Shown piece by piece: positions 1 to 5,643 of a stretch of 9,792 bases of DNA. How positions within the stretch are numbered: position 1 is the first letter of the stretch; every line of letters begins with the position of its first letter. The notes beneath the pieces were generated by a model that did no database searches, had not been told where the DNA came from, and worked only from the letters and a program-made list of their open reading frames with translations. Origin of the DNA: Bryobacterales bacterium (lineage in GTDB: Bacteria; Acidobacteriota; Terriglobia; Bryobacterales; Bryobacteraceae); assembly GCA_003487005.1 (NCBI GenBank), contig DNFG01000068.1, positions 1 to 9,792 of the forward strand, written 5' to 3'. The position numbers and the translations under genes were made by a program.

Positions 1-540
1 GTAATAGCGTCCGGTTTCGTCTTCGCGGGCGCCTTCGAGGGGGATGGCGCCCCACTCGCGGAGGCGGGCGATGCGGATGGAGTAGCCGGCGTCGGTGCGG
101 AGGCCGCCGGCCTGGGAGATGACCTCCATCAGGGACATCCGGCCCTGGACCTGCTGGACGCCGGGTTTGCCGACGGAGCCGAGGACGGAGACGGGCTGGG
201 ACTGCATCTCCGTGATGGAGACGGTGACGTCGGGAGCGCGGAGGTGGCGGGTGAGGCGCTCGGTGATTTTGGCTTCAAGCTGGTCGATGGTGAGGCCGGA
301 GGCCTCGACACGGCCGACGACGGGGAGGTTGAGATTGCCGCGGATGTCGATCCGCGAGGGGTATTTGCCGATCTCCTCCATGTCGAGGACGGAGACCTGG
401 ACGAGGTCGCCGGGGCCGAGGATATAGGAGGCCGGGGTTTCCTGCCCGCGGCCAGGCAGGGGGGCAAAAAAGAGGAGCATGAGGAGGGCGGCGGCGAGGA
501 CGACCCACTCCTGCCAGGGCATTCGGCGTAGGTGGTTCAT
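1..540 (-). CDS. Wza-type polysaccharide export protein, C-terminus beyond window
   Basis: The reading frame is open from the ATG at 540 to the window edge (180 codons visible, no stop), so the gene is cut at its 3' end. Residues 1-33 form a signal peptide: basic MNHLRR start, hydrophobic core VVLAAALLMLLFFAPL. There is no lipobox Cys, unlike classical E. coli Wza. Residues ~37-110 match the polysaccharide export (Poly_export, PF02563) domain: SYILGPGDLVQVSVLD, then RIDIRGNLNLPVVGRVEASG and LTIDQLEAKI. From ~115 an SLBB-like segment begins (PVSVLGSVGKPGVQQV, then SLMEVISQAGGL). Members form or feed the outer-membrane channel that exports capsule or exopolysaccharide. The start overlaps the stop of the upstream gene by ATGA (537-540), implying translational coupling. 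The downstream operon presumably holds the chain-length/tyrosine kinase and glycosyltransferase genes; that part is inference. Family assignment is secure; polymer identity cannot be told. Confidence 0.93.
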   Translation of the reverse strand, partial: MNHLRRMPWQEWVVLAAALLMLLFFAPLPGRGQETPASYILGPGDLVQVSVLDMEEIGKYPSRIDIRGNLNLPVVGRVEASGLTIDQLEAKITERLTRHLRAPDVTVSITEMQSQPVSVLGSVGKPGVQQVQGRMSLMEVISQAGGLRTDAGYSIRIARLREWGAIPLEGAREDETGRYY

Positions 541-815
541 GAGTGGTCTCCGTTGTGACGGTTGATGAGGGAGCTCAGGCGTAGAACTTCCTGCTGCAGA
601 AGGTTAAGACGTCGATCCAGTTGGCCGACACGCTCGGCGAGGGTATCGCCAGGTTCATCGTCCGGCGGCATGGCGGCGATGCGCTGCATGGCTTCGCGGG
701 CGAGGTCGCTGATGGAGCGCGCGCCGCGCACCTCACAGATGGCCTGGAGTTGATGGTACTCGGCGTCGGACATTCTGATGCTGAGCATCCGGCTGCGTTT
801 GGTCAGGACGGACAT
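537..815 (-). CDS. small ribbon-helix-helix-like protein with C-terminal coiled coil
   Basis: 92 residues. The start ATG at 815 has the ribosome binding site GAGGTG eight bases upstream. Residues ~8-46 look like a ribbon-helix-helix fold: a basic beta strand (KRSRMLSIRMS), helix 1 (DAEYHQLQAICEVRG) and helix 2 (SISDLAREAMQRIA). After a Pro/Asp-rich linker (PPDDEPGD), residues ~58-85 form an amphipathic helix with heptad Leu spacing (LAERVGQLDRRLNLLQQEVLRLSSL), so a coiled-coil dimerisation or partner-binding tail is likely. It sits between a NusG paralog and the polysaccharide export gene and overlaps the latter by 4 nt. Such a protein could bind DNA as a dimer and regulate this operon, for example at the dyad over the promoter start site (1631-1649); this is inference. 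It could instead be a structural accessory protein. I do not recognise a named family. Confidence 0.8.
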   Translation of the reverse strand: MSVLTKRSRMLSIRMSDAEYHQLQAICEVRGARSISDLAREAMQRIAAMPPDDEPGDTLAERVGQLDRRLNLLQQEVLRLSSLINRHNGDHS

Positions 816-820
816 GGGTG

Positions 821-878
821 GGTCACCTCACGGGGTTCAAGGTGTGCGTTATCGACCTCAACGGAGACGGCACGCGGG
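821..878 (-). pseudogene. relic copy of the NusG-paralog C-terminal end (direct repeat copy 2)
   Basis: Read on the minus strand, this stretch encodes RAVSVEVDNAHLEP followed by a GAGGTG ribosome binding site. It matches RAVSVEVDSELVEP and GAGGTAA at the end of the intact NusG paralog (1004-1060). The DNA copies align along ~57 bases with one single-base indel and several mismatches, about 183 bases apart. In this copy the stop codon (TAA in the intact gene) is GTG. No matching NTD or KOW sequence is seen upstream, so it is a tail fragment left by duplication or recombination. The retained GAGGTG now serves as the ribosome binding site of the ribbon-helix-helix gene starting at 815. Confidence 0.6.
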
Positions 879-998
879 AATGAATTGAAGAAGGCTGCCG
901 AAGCGCCGTTCTTTGTGAGCACGAACGAATAAGCCATCAAGAGAAGCGAGGAGGCGGCCGCACAGGCCGGGGCAGTCGCCGTGATGGGGGGCGGGCAT
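858..998 (-). CDS. possible 46-codon small ORF between NusG paralog and RHH gene
   Basis: ATG at 998 lies 8 nt after a GAGGTAA element and 7 nt past the NusG-paralog stop, so it could be translated by coupling. The product would begin MPAPHHGDCPGLCGRLLASL and end in PACRLR, running into the relic repeat out of frame with it. It has two Cys near the N-terminus and a basic C-terminus, no TM segment and no recognised domain. Codon use is unremarkable, including a rare TTA. It may be debris inside the duplication rather than a gene; confidence is low. Confidence 0.25.
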   Translation of the reverse strand: MPAPHHGDCPGLCGRLLASLDGLFVRAHKERRFGSLLQFIPACRLR

Positions 999-1003
999 GA
1001 CGG

Positions 1004-1060
1004 GGTTACCTCAAGGGTTCGACGAGTTCGCTGTCGACCTCGACGGAGACGGCGCGCTGG
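1004..1060 (-). repeat. direct repeat copy 1: 3' end of the NusG paralog
   Basis: Partner of the repeat at 821-878. It encodes the last residues and stop codon of the NusG paralog and ends in GAGGTAA, which also forms a potential ribosome binding site for the small ORF starting at 998. The most conserved block is the plus-strand segment around 1034-1056, which differs from 852-873 at only a few positions. Confidence 0.7.
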
Positions 1061-1491
1061 AGCATTTGGACGCGGAGCACGAAACGCCACTCATTCCGCA
1101 CACGGACGAGGGTGCCTTCCAGTCCGGCGAGAGGACCACTTTTGACACGAACGCGGTCTCCGGAGTGGAGGTAGGGGTGGGGGTTGGCGGGCAGATCGCT
1201 GGCGACCAGGCGGCGAATAGCCTCGATTTCCTGGGCAGGGATGGGGGCGGGTTTGCCGCCAAAGCCGACGACGTAGGACACGCCCGGGGTCTGGAGAACG
1301 GGGAGGAGAGCGTCGGGGTTGAGGCGGGCGAAGAAGTAACCGCCGAAAAGAGGCAGTTCGACGACCTTGACGCGATCGGACCACTGGCGGCGGGAGCGAT
1401 AGACGGGGAGGAAGGGTTCAAGGCCACGAGAAGCCAGCGACCTTGCGGCGAGCGACTCGTGACGGGATTTAGTTTTTACTGCAAACCACAT
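1006..1491 (-). CDS. NusG-family specialised antiterminator (RfaH/UpxY type)
   Basis: 161 residues when started at ATG 1491, which has GAGGTG eight bases upstream; a longer in-frame start at 1614 would add 41 non-homologous residues. MWFAVKTKSRHES is the classic NusG N-terminal start. Residues ~1-95 are the NGN domain (LEPFLPVYRSRRQWSDR, LPLFGGYFFARLN, TPGVSYVVGFGGKPAPIP), which binds the beta' clamp helices of RNA polymerase. Residues ~107-161 are the KOW domain (GDRVRVKSGPLAGLEGTLVRV). The RxxxW pattern and the short KOW tail (RAVSVEVD) are those of paralogs that head capsule/exopolysaccharide operons, not housekeeping NusG, which usually neighbours secE and ribosomal protein genes. It likely keeps polymerase processive across the long downstream polysaccharide operon. 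It is the first gene after the promoter at 1651-1680. Confidence 0.92.
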   Translation of the reverse strand: MWFAVKTKSRHESLAARSLASRGLEPFLPVYRSRRQWSDRVKVVELPLFGGYFFARLNPDALLPVLQTPGVSYVVGFGGKPAPIPAQEIEAIRRLVASDLPANPHPYLHSGDRVRVKSGPLAGLEGTLVRVRNEWRFVLRVQMLQRAVSVEVDSELVEPLR

Positions 1492-1517
1492 CCGGCAGGC
1501 ACCTCGGATTGGCACGA

Positions 1518-1538
1518 AAGGGCGGGCTTCGCCCCCTT
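1518..1538 (-). other. leader hairpin upstream of the NusG paralog, possible attenuator
   Basis: On the minus strand AAGGG and CCCTT close a stem whose inner pairs are GGC/GCC around a GAA loop, with a CG bulge. It is followed by a short TTTCG rather than a full U-tract. It ends 26 nt before the start codon and just upstream of the GAGGTG site. It could pause or attenuate transcription in the ~150-nt leader, which would suit an operon controlled by antitermination. Function is inferred only. Confidence 0.35.
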
Positions 1539-1630
1539 CAGTCCCATGGCTTGACTCACCGTGAGGGTTGAGAGAGACCCTGCAGGGGATCGTCGAGAAT
1601 CCTCTGACTACCACCTCGGACTATGCAGGT

Positions 1631-1649
1631 GTATCACCGCGAGTAATAC
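1631..1649 (-). promoter_or_regulatory. imperfect dyad at the predicted transcription start, candidate operator
   Basis: The plus strand reads GTATCAC-CGCGA-GTAATAC, arms complementary at 6 of 7 positions. It begins two bases downstream of the -10 hexamer at 1651-1656 and so covers the expected transcription start. A repressor bound here would block initiation. The ribbon-helix-helix-like protein two genes downstream is a natural candidate; no binding data can be inferred from sequence. Confidence 0.4.
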
Positions 1650-1650
1650 A

Positions 1651-1680
1651 ACTTTAGTCCCAGAGCCAGACTCCAGTCAA
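1651..1680 (-). promoter_or_regulatory. sigma-70-like promoter of the nusG-paralog/polysaccharide operon
   Basis: On the minus strand a -35 box TTGACT (1675-1680) is separated by 18 nt from a -10 box TAAAGT (1651-1656, 4 of 6 to consensus). The ~30 nt upstream (1681-1710) are unusually A/T-rich for this genome, with runs such as ACTTTTT and AATTAAT, resembling an UP element. The resulting leader to the ATG at 1491 would be about 150 nt. It is the only clear promoter I see before the NusG paralog. Confidence 0.5.
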
Positions 1681-1759
1681 GGAAAAAGTTGGATTAATTT
1701 CTGTTCTTGTCAGGCAAATGGCTGACGAGTCTACCGCAAATAGGGAAGACTTACCGGAT

Positions 1760-1793
1760 GCGTTTCGGAACGCCTCATTTCGTTTCGAAATGA
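1760..1793. repeat. two adjacent perfect inverted repeats
   Basis: GCGTT-TCGG-AACGC (1760-1773) is followed after one base by TCATTTCG-TTT-CGAAATGA (1775-1793). The second overlaps an alternative dyad CGTTTC-GAAAT-GAAACG (1781-1797), so the site can switch between two pairings. There is no U-tract on either strand. It may be a protein-binding site, a structured RNA element or a mobile-element remnant. Confidence 0.45.
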
Positions 1794-1907
1794 AACGGTG
1801 GAAGCAGGCAAACGGGAGTGGACACGCTGATTCGCAGGCCGGGAGAAGGAAGCCAGGGTGGTCCGGCGAGTGGGGCTGATGTTCCGGAAGCCCTGATTTT
1901 GTTGATC

Positions 1908-1928
1908 TACACTCATATGGGGGATGAG
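1908..1928 (+). repeat. TACACTCATWTGGGG motif copy 1, with internal CTCAT/ATGAG dyad
   Basis: TACACTCATATGGGG (1908-1922) matches 14 of 15 bases with 2188-2202, exactly 280 bases away in the same orientation. Here the continuation GATGAG adds an inverted repeat CTCAT-ATGGGGG-ATGAG. Confidence 0.45.
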
Positions 1929-2058
1929 CCTTGAGGGGCAGTCGCGGAAGATCTGACAGCGAGGAGGCGAGGAAACGATCGTGCGGCGGACCGATGATTG
2001 GGCCGGAGAAAAGGGCGAGCAGACGCGGATCGTCCCGCGTGTGGACGACGGACCACAA

Positions 2059-2162
2059 TGTCAATTTTGATGGATTCTCTGAGTTGACAGCGAAAATGTC
2101 TGACATGACATTGAAAGTGACATTTGCGATGAAGATGGCCTGGCACCTCTGATTGTCATACA
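2059..2162. repeat. cluster of TGACA/TGTCA motifs, transposon-end-like
   Basis: Six TGACA/TGTCA pentamers occur within 100 bases (starting at 2059, 2085, 2101, 2106, 2118, 2154), where chance predicts about 0.2. They include a dyad AATGTC-TGACAT-GACATT (2095-2112). Read on the minus strand from 2162 the array opens TGTATGACA, then continues with further TGTCA repeats. Multiple short TGTCA-type transposase binding sites inside a 5'-TGT terminus are known from Tn7/Tn5053/Mu-like and some IS21-like elements. No transposase gene is present, so this would be an orphan end. A regulatory cluster is the main alternative. Confidence 0.4.
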
Positions 2163-2169
2163 GATGTCG

Positions 2170-2204
2170 TTTACTTTGGGGGCATATTACACTCATTTGG
2201 GGAC
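2170..2204 (+). repeat. TACACTCATWTGGGG motif copy 2 preceded by a shortened copy
   Basis: TTTACTTTGGGGGCATA (2170-2186) and TTACACTCATTTGGGGAC (2187-2204) lie head to tail and share TTAC...TTTGGGG, the first lacking ACTCA. The second is the close match of 1908-1922. A weaker relative, TACCCCCATTTGGGT, is at 2803-2817. The tandem arrangement right next to the TGACA cluster resembles the multiple terminal repeats of IS21-type elements; this is inference. Confidence 0.4.
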
Positions 2205-2584
2205 TATCCGAAACCCTTGGATGAGGGTGGTGCAGATCGGGACATTGGGCGATGAGTGCGAAGTCAGACGAAACGGAGCGAATTGGAGCGACGGGCTGGA
2301 CGGGCAGACGGGATCGGTGTGGAGGGCGGGGTTGGAGGGGTGCGGGGCCGGACCGAGGAGGGGCGAATACAGAGAGAAGGACGGTTAAGTGGTTATGATT
2401 GAGACAACTAGACCAAGAGGATCCTTCGGAGGATAGGGAATATCCGTCTCTGGAGGGAGAAGTAACGAGGTCCGGGAAAGGTGTAACACTCGAGAAGGAG
2501 CGGATGTGAGTGGAGGCAGGCGGGAGAGTGAGATGATGGCGGGGAGCGGATGTTCGTGAAACAATCGTCATACGTTTGATTCAC

Positions 2585-2602
2585 CACCACATGAGTGTGG
2601 TG
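2585..2602. repeat. perfect 7-bp hairpin CACCACA-TGAG-TGTGGTG
   Basis: Arms 2585-2591 and 2596-2602 are perfectly complementary around a TGAG loop. An outer alternative pairing TTCACCAC/GTGGTGAA (2580-2587 with 2597-2604) is also possible. On the minus strand it contains ACACTCATGTGG, which resembles the repeated ACACTCATWTGG motif in inverted orientation. No U-tract follows. Confidence 0.45.
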
Positions 2603-3196
2603 AATATTGGCGGCACGAGCTGCGGGGTGAAACGGGGACGGCGCCGGGGGCGTGGACTGGTATGCGATTGGCGGCGCCGGGCCGGTGGAAGAGCAGGGCG
2701 GTGTGGGCGGGCGACGCTGGGGATGCCGGTTCGAACGTGCTGGCTTGGCCAGGGCGTTTCGGCGGAAAAGCGGCGCGACAACGTAGCGGCGGCTGGGGAT
2801 TTTACCCCCATTTGGGTGATTGTGGGTGACCGCGTGAAGCCAAAATCCGAGCCGCGGGCGAGGGGCAGACGCGGCCATTTATGAAGATTAGTTCACAAAT
2901 CGATCCACGGGCAGGAGACCACTCCCGGCAGGGCGCCTCGCGCTTTCGATGGTTCTTTCGGATTCCCGGCCGGCGGCGCGGGACCGTTACCCTCGTTGCG
3001 GGCGAGGTGGGAACGGACGACGCAGCTTCGGCGGCCCGTGATCCGATGCTTCCGTCTCTTTTTCTGGAATCGAGTGCCGACCGCGAGGTAACGCAGGGAG
3101 GATTCAGCAGGGTTCCGGATCAGAAGAGGCGCAGGAAGTGGGGAGGATGGATTTTGTTCGCGTTTCGACTGTGCCAATTGACTGAGGAAGTGGATA

Positions 3197-3340
3197 GTGG
3201 CCGGGGTGGTGGAGGAATTGGGACGGTGGCGCGAGACGGATCGGGTCCCCGCCTGTGTCCTGCTGACGGGCGGAGATGTCCTGGCGGGGGCGCAGGCCGG
3301 CTCGGGAAAATCGCTGGCATTCGGGCCGCTGCCTGCGGTT
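3197..3340 (+). pseudogene. relic of a DEAD-box RNA helicase N-terminus
   Basis: The plus frame from 3197 reads MAGVVEELGRWRE, then VPACVLLTGGDVLAGAQAG, SGKSLAFGPLPAV. GGDVLAGAQAGSGKSLAF (codons 25-42) aligns with motif I of DEAD-box helicases, typically GRDVLAxAQTGSGKTxAF, followed by the usual LPA. VPACVL, just upstream, is a plausible remnant of the Q-motif region PTPxQ, with about ten residues lost before the GG. After codon 48 the similarity stops and the frame is meaningless. Motifs II (DEAD) to VI are absent. The break is 3 bp from the stop codon of the convergent PQQ-like gene (3344). It is a fragment left by deletion or rearrangement, not a working ATPase. Chance resemblance is possible but unlikely given the length of the match. 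Confidence 0.55.
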
Positions 3341-3343
3341 GGA

Positions 3344-4570
3344 TCAAGGGACCTGGCGGAGGCAGAAGATCCGGGAATCGGTGCGGATGTAGAGGTCGGG
3401 CCCAGAAAGGGCCGGTGAGGCGGTGATGCGTTCGCCGAGAGGGTTGGTGCTGAGGAGTTCGAAGGTGCGGCCGGCGCGGATGACGTAAGTCATACCATCG
3501 TTGTCACTGAGATAGATGCGGCCGGCGGCGGCGACGGGGGAGGAGTTGGCGGGGCCGCCGACGCGGCGACGGTAAACCTCCTCACCGGTGAGGGCGTCGA
3601 GGCAGGTGAGGACGCCATTGTCCATCCAGGCATAGAGAAGCCCCTGGTAGTAGAGAAGAGAGGGCTCCTGAGGGCCGGTGCGGCGGCTGACCCAGACGGG
3701 TTCGGGAGGGCGGCCATCGGGGGAGAGGCGGACGGCATAGATGGGGGTTTGGCGCCAGAGTTGGAAGAAGACGAGGCCATCGCCGAAAACGGGGCTGTTG
3801 ACGATTTCGCCGTTGAAGGGGCCTTCGCCTTCGCCGAAGGACCAGAGTTGTTCACGGGTTTCGGCATTGAAGGCGGTGAGGCGGTGTTTGGAGGAGACGA
3901 GGATATCAGATTGGCCGTGGTGGGAGACGAGGAGGGGGGTGGCATGGGAGGTGCCGATGGGGCGATCGAGTTGCCAGCGGATCTTGCCGGTGGAGGGATC
4001 GAGGCCGATGAGGAAACAGGGGCCTTTGTGGTGGTCCCAGGGGAGGAGGACGGAGTCGGGGAGGACGACGGGGCTGGCGCCGTAGCCCCAGGCCATGCGG
4101 GGATCGCCGAAGAGTTCGAGGTAGCGGGTGACCCAGAGGAGTTGGCCGTCGTGGGTGTAGCGGGCGATATCGGAGTTGCCGAAGGCGACGAAGAGGGCAT
4201 CGGAGGTGGCCGCCGGAGTATTCACGGCGAGGTTGGATTTCTGGTGGACGCGCTGATCGACACCGAAGGGGAAGGAGTGGCGCCAGAGTTCGCGGCCGGT
4301 GTGGCGGTCGAAGCAGAGGGTAAAGAGGGTGCGTTTACCGTTTTCGAAGGATTCGGAGGTGACGAAGAGTTTGTCACCGTGGAGGACGGGAGAGCTGGTG
4401 CCCCAGCCGGGGAGGGTGGCGGACCAGCGGACATTTTGGGAACGGGACCAGGAGACGGGCGGGTTGGCGGAGGGGGCGACGCCGTCGGCGCGGGGTCCGC
4501 GCCACTGGGGCCAGTCGGAGGGGTGGGCGAGGGCGGCGGCGAGGAGGAGCAGAGGGATGAGTGAAGACAT
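3344..4570 (-). CDS. secreted PQQ-like beta-propeller repeat protein
   Basis: 408 residues. Residues 1-15 are a short signal peptide (MSSLIPLLLLAAALA) with a predicted cut before HPSDWPQWRG. The DWPQWRGP...DGV block at 19-30 is typical of exported PQQ-like propeller proteins in Acidobacteria and Planctomycetes. Beta-propeller blades with the xDxxTGxxxW type tryptophan-docking pattern recur: FDRHTGRELW, LDPSTGKIRW, FNAETREQLW, LDALTGEEVY. The architecture supports a propeller of about seven or eight blades. Automated pipelines often call such proteins BamB, but it lacks a lipobox and the DWPQWRG class is distinct; I see no evidence of bound PQQ or dehydrogenase activity. It is the last gene of the four-gene run, 55 nt after the small membrane protein. 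A small GGCTG/CAGCC dyad (4574-4587) sits just before the ATG and no strong ribosome binding site is visible. Confidence 0.88.
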   Translation of the reverse strand: MSSLIPLLLLAAALAHPSDWPQWRGPRADGVAPSANPPVSWSRSQNVRWSATLPGWGTSSPVLHGDKLFVTSESFENGKRTLFTLCFDRHTGRELWRHSFPFGVDQRVHQKSNLAVNTPAATSDALFVAFGNSDIARYTHDGQLLWVTRYLELFGDPRMAWGYGASPVVLPDSVLLPWDHHKGPCFLIGLDPSTGKIRWQLDRPIGTSHATPLLVSHHGQSDILVSSKHRLTAFNAETREQLWSFGEGEGPFNGEIVNSPVFGDGLVFFQLWRQTPIYAVRLSPDGRPPEPVWVSRRTGPQEPSLLYYQGLLYAWMDNGVLTCLDALTGEEVYRRRVGGPANSSPVAAAGRIYLSDNDGMTYVIRAGRTFELLSTNPLGERITASPALSGPDLYIRTDSRIFCLRQVP

Positions 4571-4625
4571 GGCGGCTGGTTGCAGCCAGTATACCGGGCG
4601 AGGGGAGCGGGTGTGGAACGAAGGG

Positions 4626-4940
4626 TTAGAACTGGCTGAGGAGGAGTCCGAACAGGCGCCAGCCGATGACGGCGAAGCAGAGCATTTCGACGATGCGGAA
4701 GAAGAAGACGATGCGGTCGTTCATGAACTCGAAGCGGAGCATGAGTCCACAGATGACGGCGACGTAGAGGACATAGGGGTTGAGGGCCATTGGGTACATG
4801 TTGGAGAACAGGACCAACAGCCCGTAGTAGATGAGCGGCCAGTTGTTTTCGAGCTTGAGACTGAAGCGATTGACGGCGAGCCACACCGTGGCGACGGCGA
4901 GGGCAAAGGTCAGCAGGAGGCCGGCATTCGAGAGGTCCAT
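4626..4940 (-). CDS. small inner-membrane protein, three predicted TM helices
   Basis: 104 residues, no recognised family. Hydrophobic segments are at ~7-24 (LLLTFALAVATVWLAV), ~34-66 (PLIYYGLLVLFSNMYPMAL then YVLYVAVICGLML, possibly two helices split by the NP at ~54) and ~77-101 (IVFFFRIVEMLCFAVIGW, RLFGLLL). Charged connectors are NRFSLKLENN and RFEFMNDR. No catalytic or metal-binding pattern is evident. It lies 33 nt after the outer-membrane barrel gene and 55 nt before the PQQ-like gene on the same strand, so co-transcription is likely. It may anchor or assist envelope partners; that is inference. Confidence 0.82.
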   Translation of the reverse strand: MDLSNAGLLLTFALAVATVWLAVNRFSLKLENNWPLIYYGLLVLFSNMYPMALNPYVLYVAVICGLMLRFEFMNDRIVFFFRIVEMLCFAVIGWRLFGLLLSQF

Positions 4941-4973
4941 GGGCGCTCGGCTCTCATTATCCTACAACCGGCG

Positions 4974-5639
4974 TTATTCCCAGACGTAAGTGAGGCTGAT
5001 CATGGGGACGATGTCGAAGAACCAGCCCTTGAATTCGCCAGTGGAGACGGGGGTGATGACTTCATTGGGCGCCTGGGTGAAGTAACCGCGGACTTCGGCG
5101 CGGAGGTGGGTGTTTTTGGAGAGGGCCATGCGGACGCCGGCGCCGGTGGTGAGCAGGGGCTTCCACTGGCTGGTGCGAGTGAGGACGGCGATATGGCCGG
5201 TGGGTTGGAAGGCGAGGTCCTCGCCGGTACCGGAGAACTGTTTCATGCCGCCGCCAACGAGGAAGAAGCCGCGGGTTTTGGCCTGGCGGCTATTGGTATA
5301 GATGAGGACATCGTAGTGGATGGCCTGGGCGCGGCCGGACATGGAGAAGGCGCCGCCGGGGCCCTTGAGTTCCATGTCGTTCTTGAAGAAGGTGTAGCGA
5401 AGCTCGCCGCCGGTGCGGTCGCCGATCTGGCCGAACCAGCCGCTGGCGGCGAAGCCGGGCTTGAAGCTGGCATCGACACTGCCCTGCGGGGAAGAGATGG
5501 TCTTCGCGTTGTAGAAGGAGCCGCCCCCACCGGCACCGACCTCCCATTTCTGGGCGAAGGCAAGGGGGTGGGCCAACACGAGGAGGCCCGCGGCGATACA
5601 GAGAGCGCGAAGGGAAGTCATGGCGGTGGTATTCTCCAT
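4974..5639 (-). CDS. small outer-membrane beta-barrel protein
   Basis: 221 residues from ATG 5639, four bases after the stop of the upstream gene. ATG 5621 is an equally credible start: it gives a cleaner signal peptide (MTSLRALCIAAGLLVLAHPLAFAQ) with GGAG 12 nt upstream. A GTG at 5657 would overlap the upstream gene. After the signal peptide the protein has alternating amphipathic strands: KWEVGAGGGGSFYNA, GFAASGWFGQIG, GGELRYTFFKND, RAQAIHYDVLIYT, RGFFLVGGGMKQFSG, PLLTTGAGVRMAL, HLRAEVRGYFTQ, VPMISLTYVWE. The aromatic C-terminal strand fits barrel insertion by the BAM machinery. The size and pattern fit an eight-stranded OmpA/OmpW-like barrel, without a peptidoglycan-binding domain. Its tight coupling to the large secreted propeller protein suggests that they act together at the cell surface. 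Confidence 0.85.
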   Translation of the reverse strand: MENTTAMTSLRALCIAAGLLVLAHPLAFAQKWEVGAGGGGSFYNAKTISSPQGSVDASFKPGFAASGWFGQIGDRTGGELRYTFFKNDMELKGPGGAFSMSGRAQAIHYDVLIYTNSRQAKTRGFFLVGGGMKQFSGTGEDLAFQPTGHIAVLTRTSQWKPLLTTGAGVRMALSKNTHLRAEVRGYFTQAPNEVITPVSTGEFKGWFFDIVPMISLTYVWE

Positions 5640-5643
5640 TGGG

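Larger units (their letters stand above)
1681..3196. other. ~1.5 kb intergenic region without a convincing intact gene
   Basis: Both strands carry open frames here, including a 305-codon one on the minus strand (1654-2571), but their products are Pro/Ser/Arg/His-rich with no domain, no ribosome binding site and no family resemblance, as expected from GC-rich noncoding DNA. The composition is less even than in the genes: A/T-rich at 1681-1800 and 2040-2200, very G-rich at 2280-2360 and 2630-2760. It contains hairpins (1760-1793, 2585-2602), a TGACA/TGTCA cluster (2059-2162) and copies of a TACACTCATWTGGGG motif (1908, 2188, weaker at 2802). No tRNA, rRNA or CRISPR repeat was found. Confidence 0.6.

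Noticed and set aside
1492..1614. 41-residue N-terminal extension of the NusG paralog
   Set aside because: MWFAVKTKS at 1491 is the conserved family start and has its own GAGGTG site. The upstream residues resemble no NusG sequence.
2140..2157. Sigma-54-like TGGCAC...TTG
   Set aside because: Spacing is one base too long and the -12 GC is absent (TTGTC). No gene lies downstream on that strand.
1654..2571. 305-codon minus-strand open frame in the gene-poor region
   Set aside because: Pro/Ser/Arg/His-rich with no motif, no ribosome binding site at the start, and it runs over hairpins and repeat arrays. Its end also overlaps the promoter of the NusG paralog.
2724..2745. tRNA T-loop-like GGTTCGAAC
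   Set aside because: The flanks cannot form a T stem, C61 is missing, and no acceptor, D or anticodon arms are found nearby.
2881..3426. 181-codon plus-strand open frame
   Set aside because: Gly/Arg-rich without a domain. It reads the helicase relic in the wrong frame and runs into the PQQ-like gene antisense.
3344..4570. Naming the PQQ-like protein BamB
   Set aside because: It lacks the lipobox and carries the DWPQWRG signature of a different exported propeller class. The BAM context is absent.
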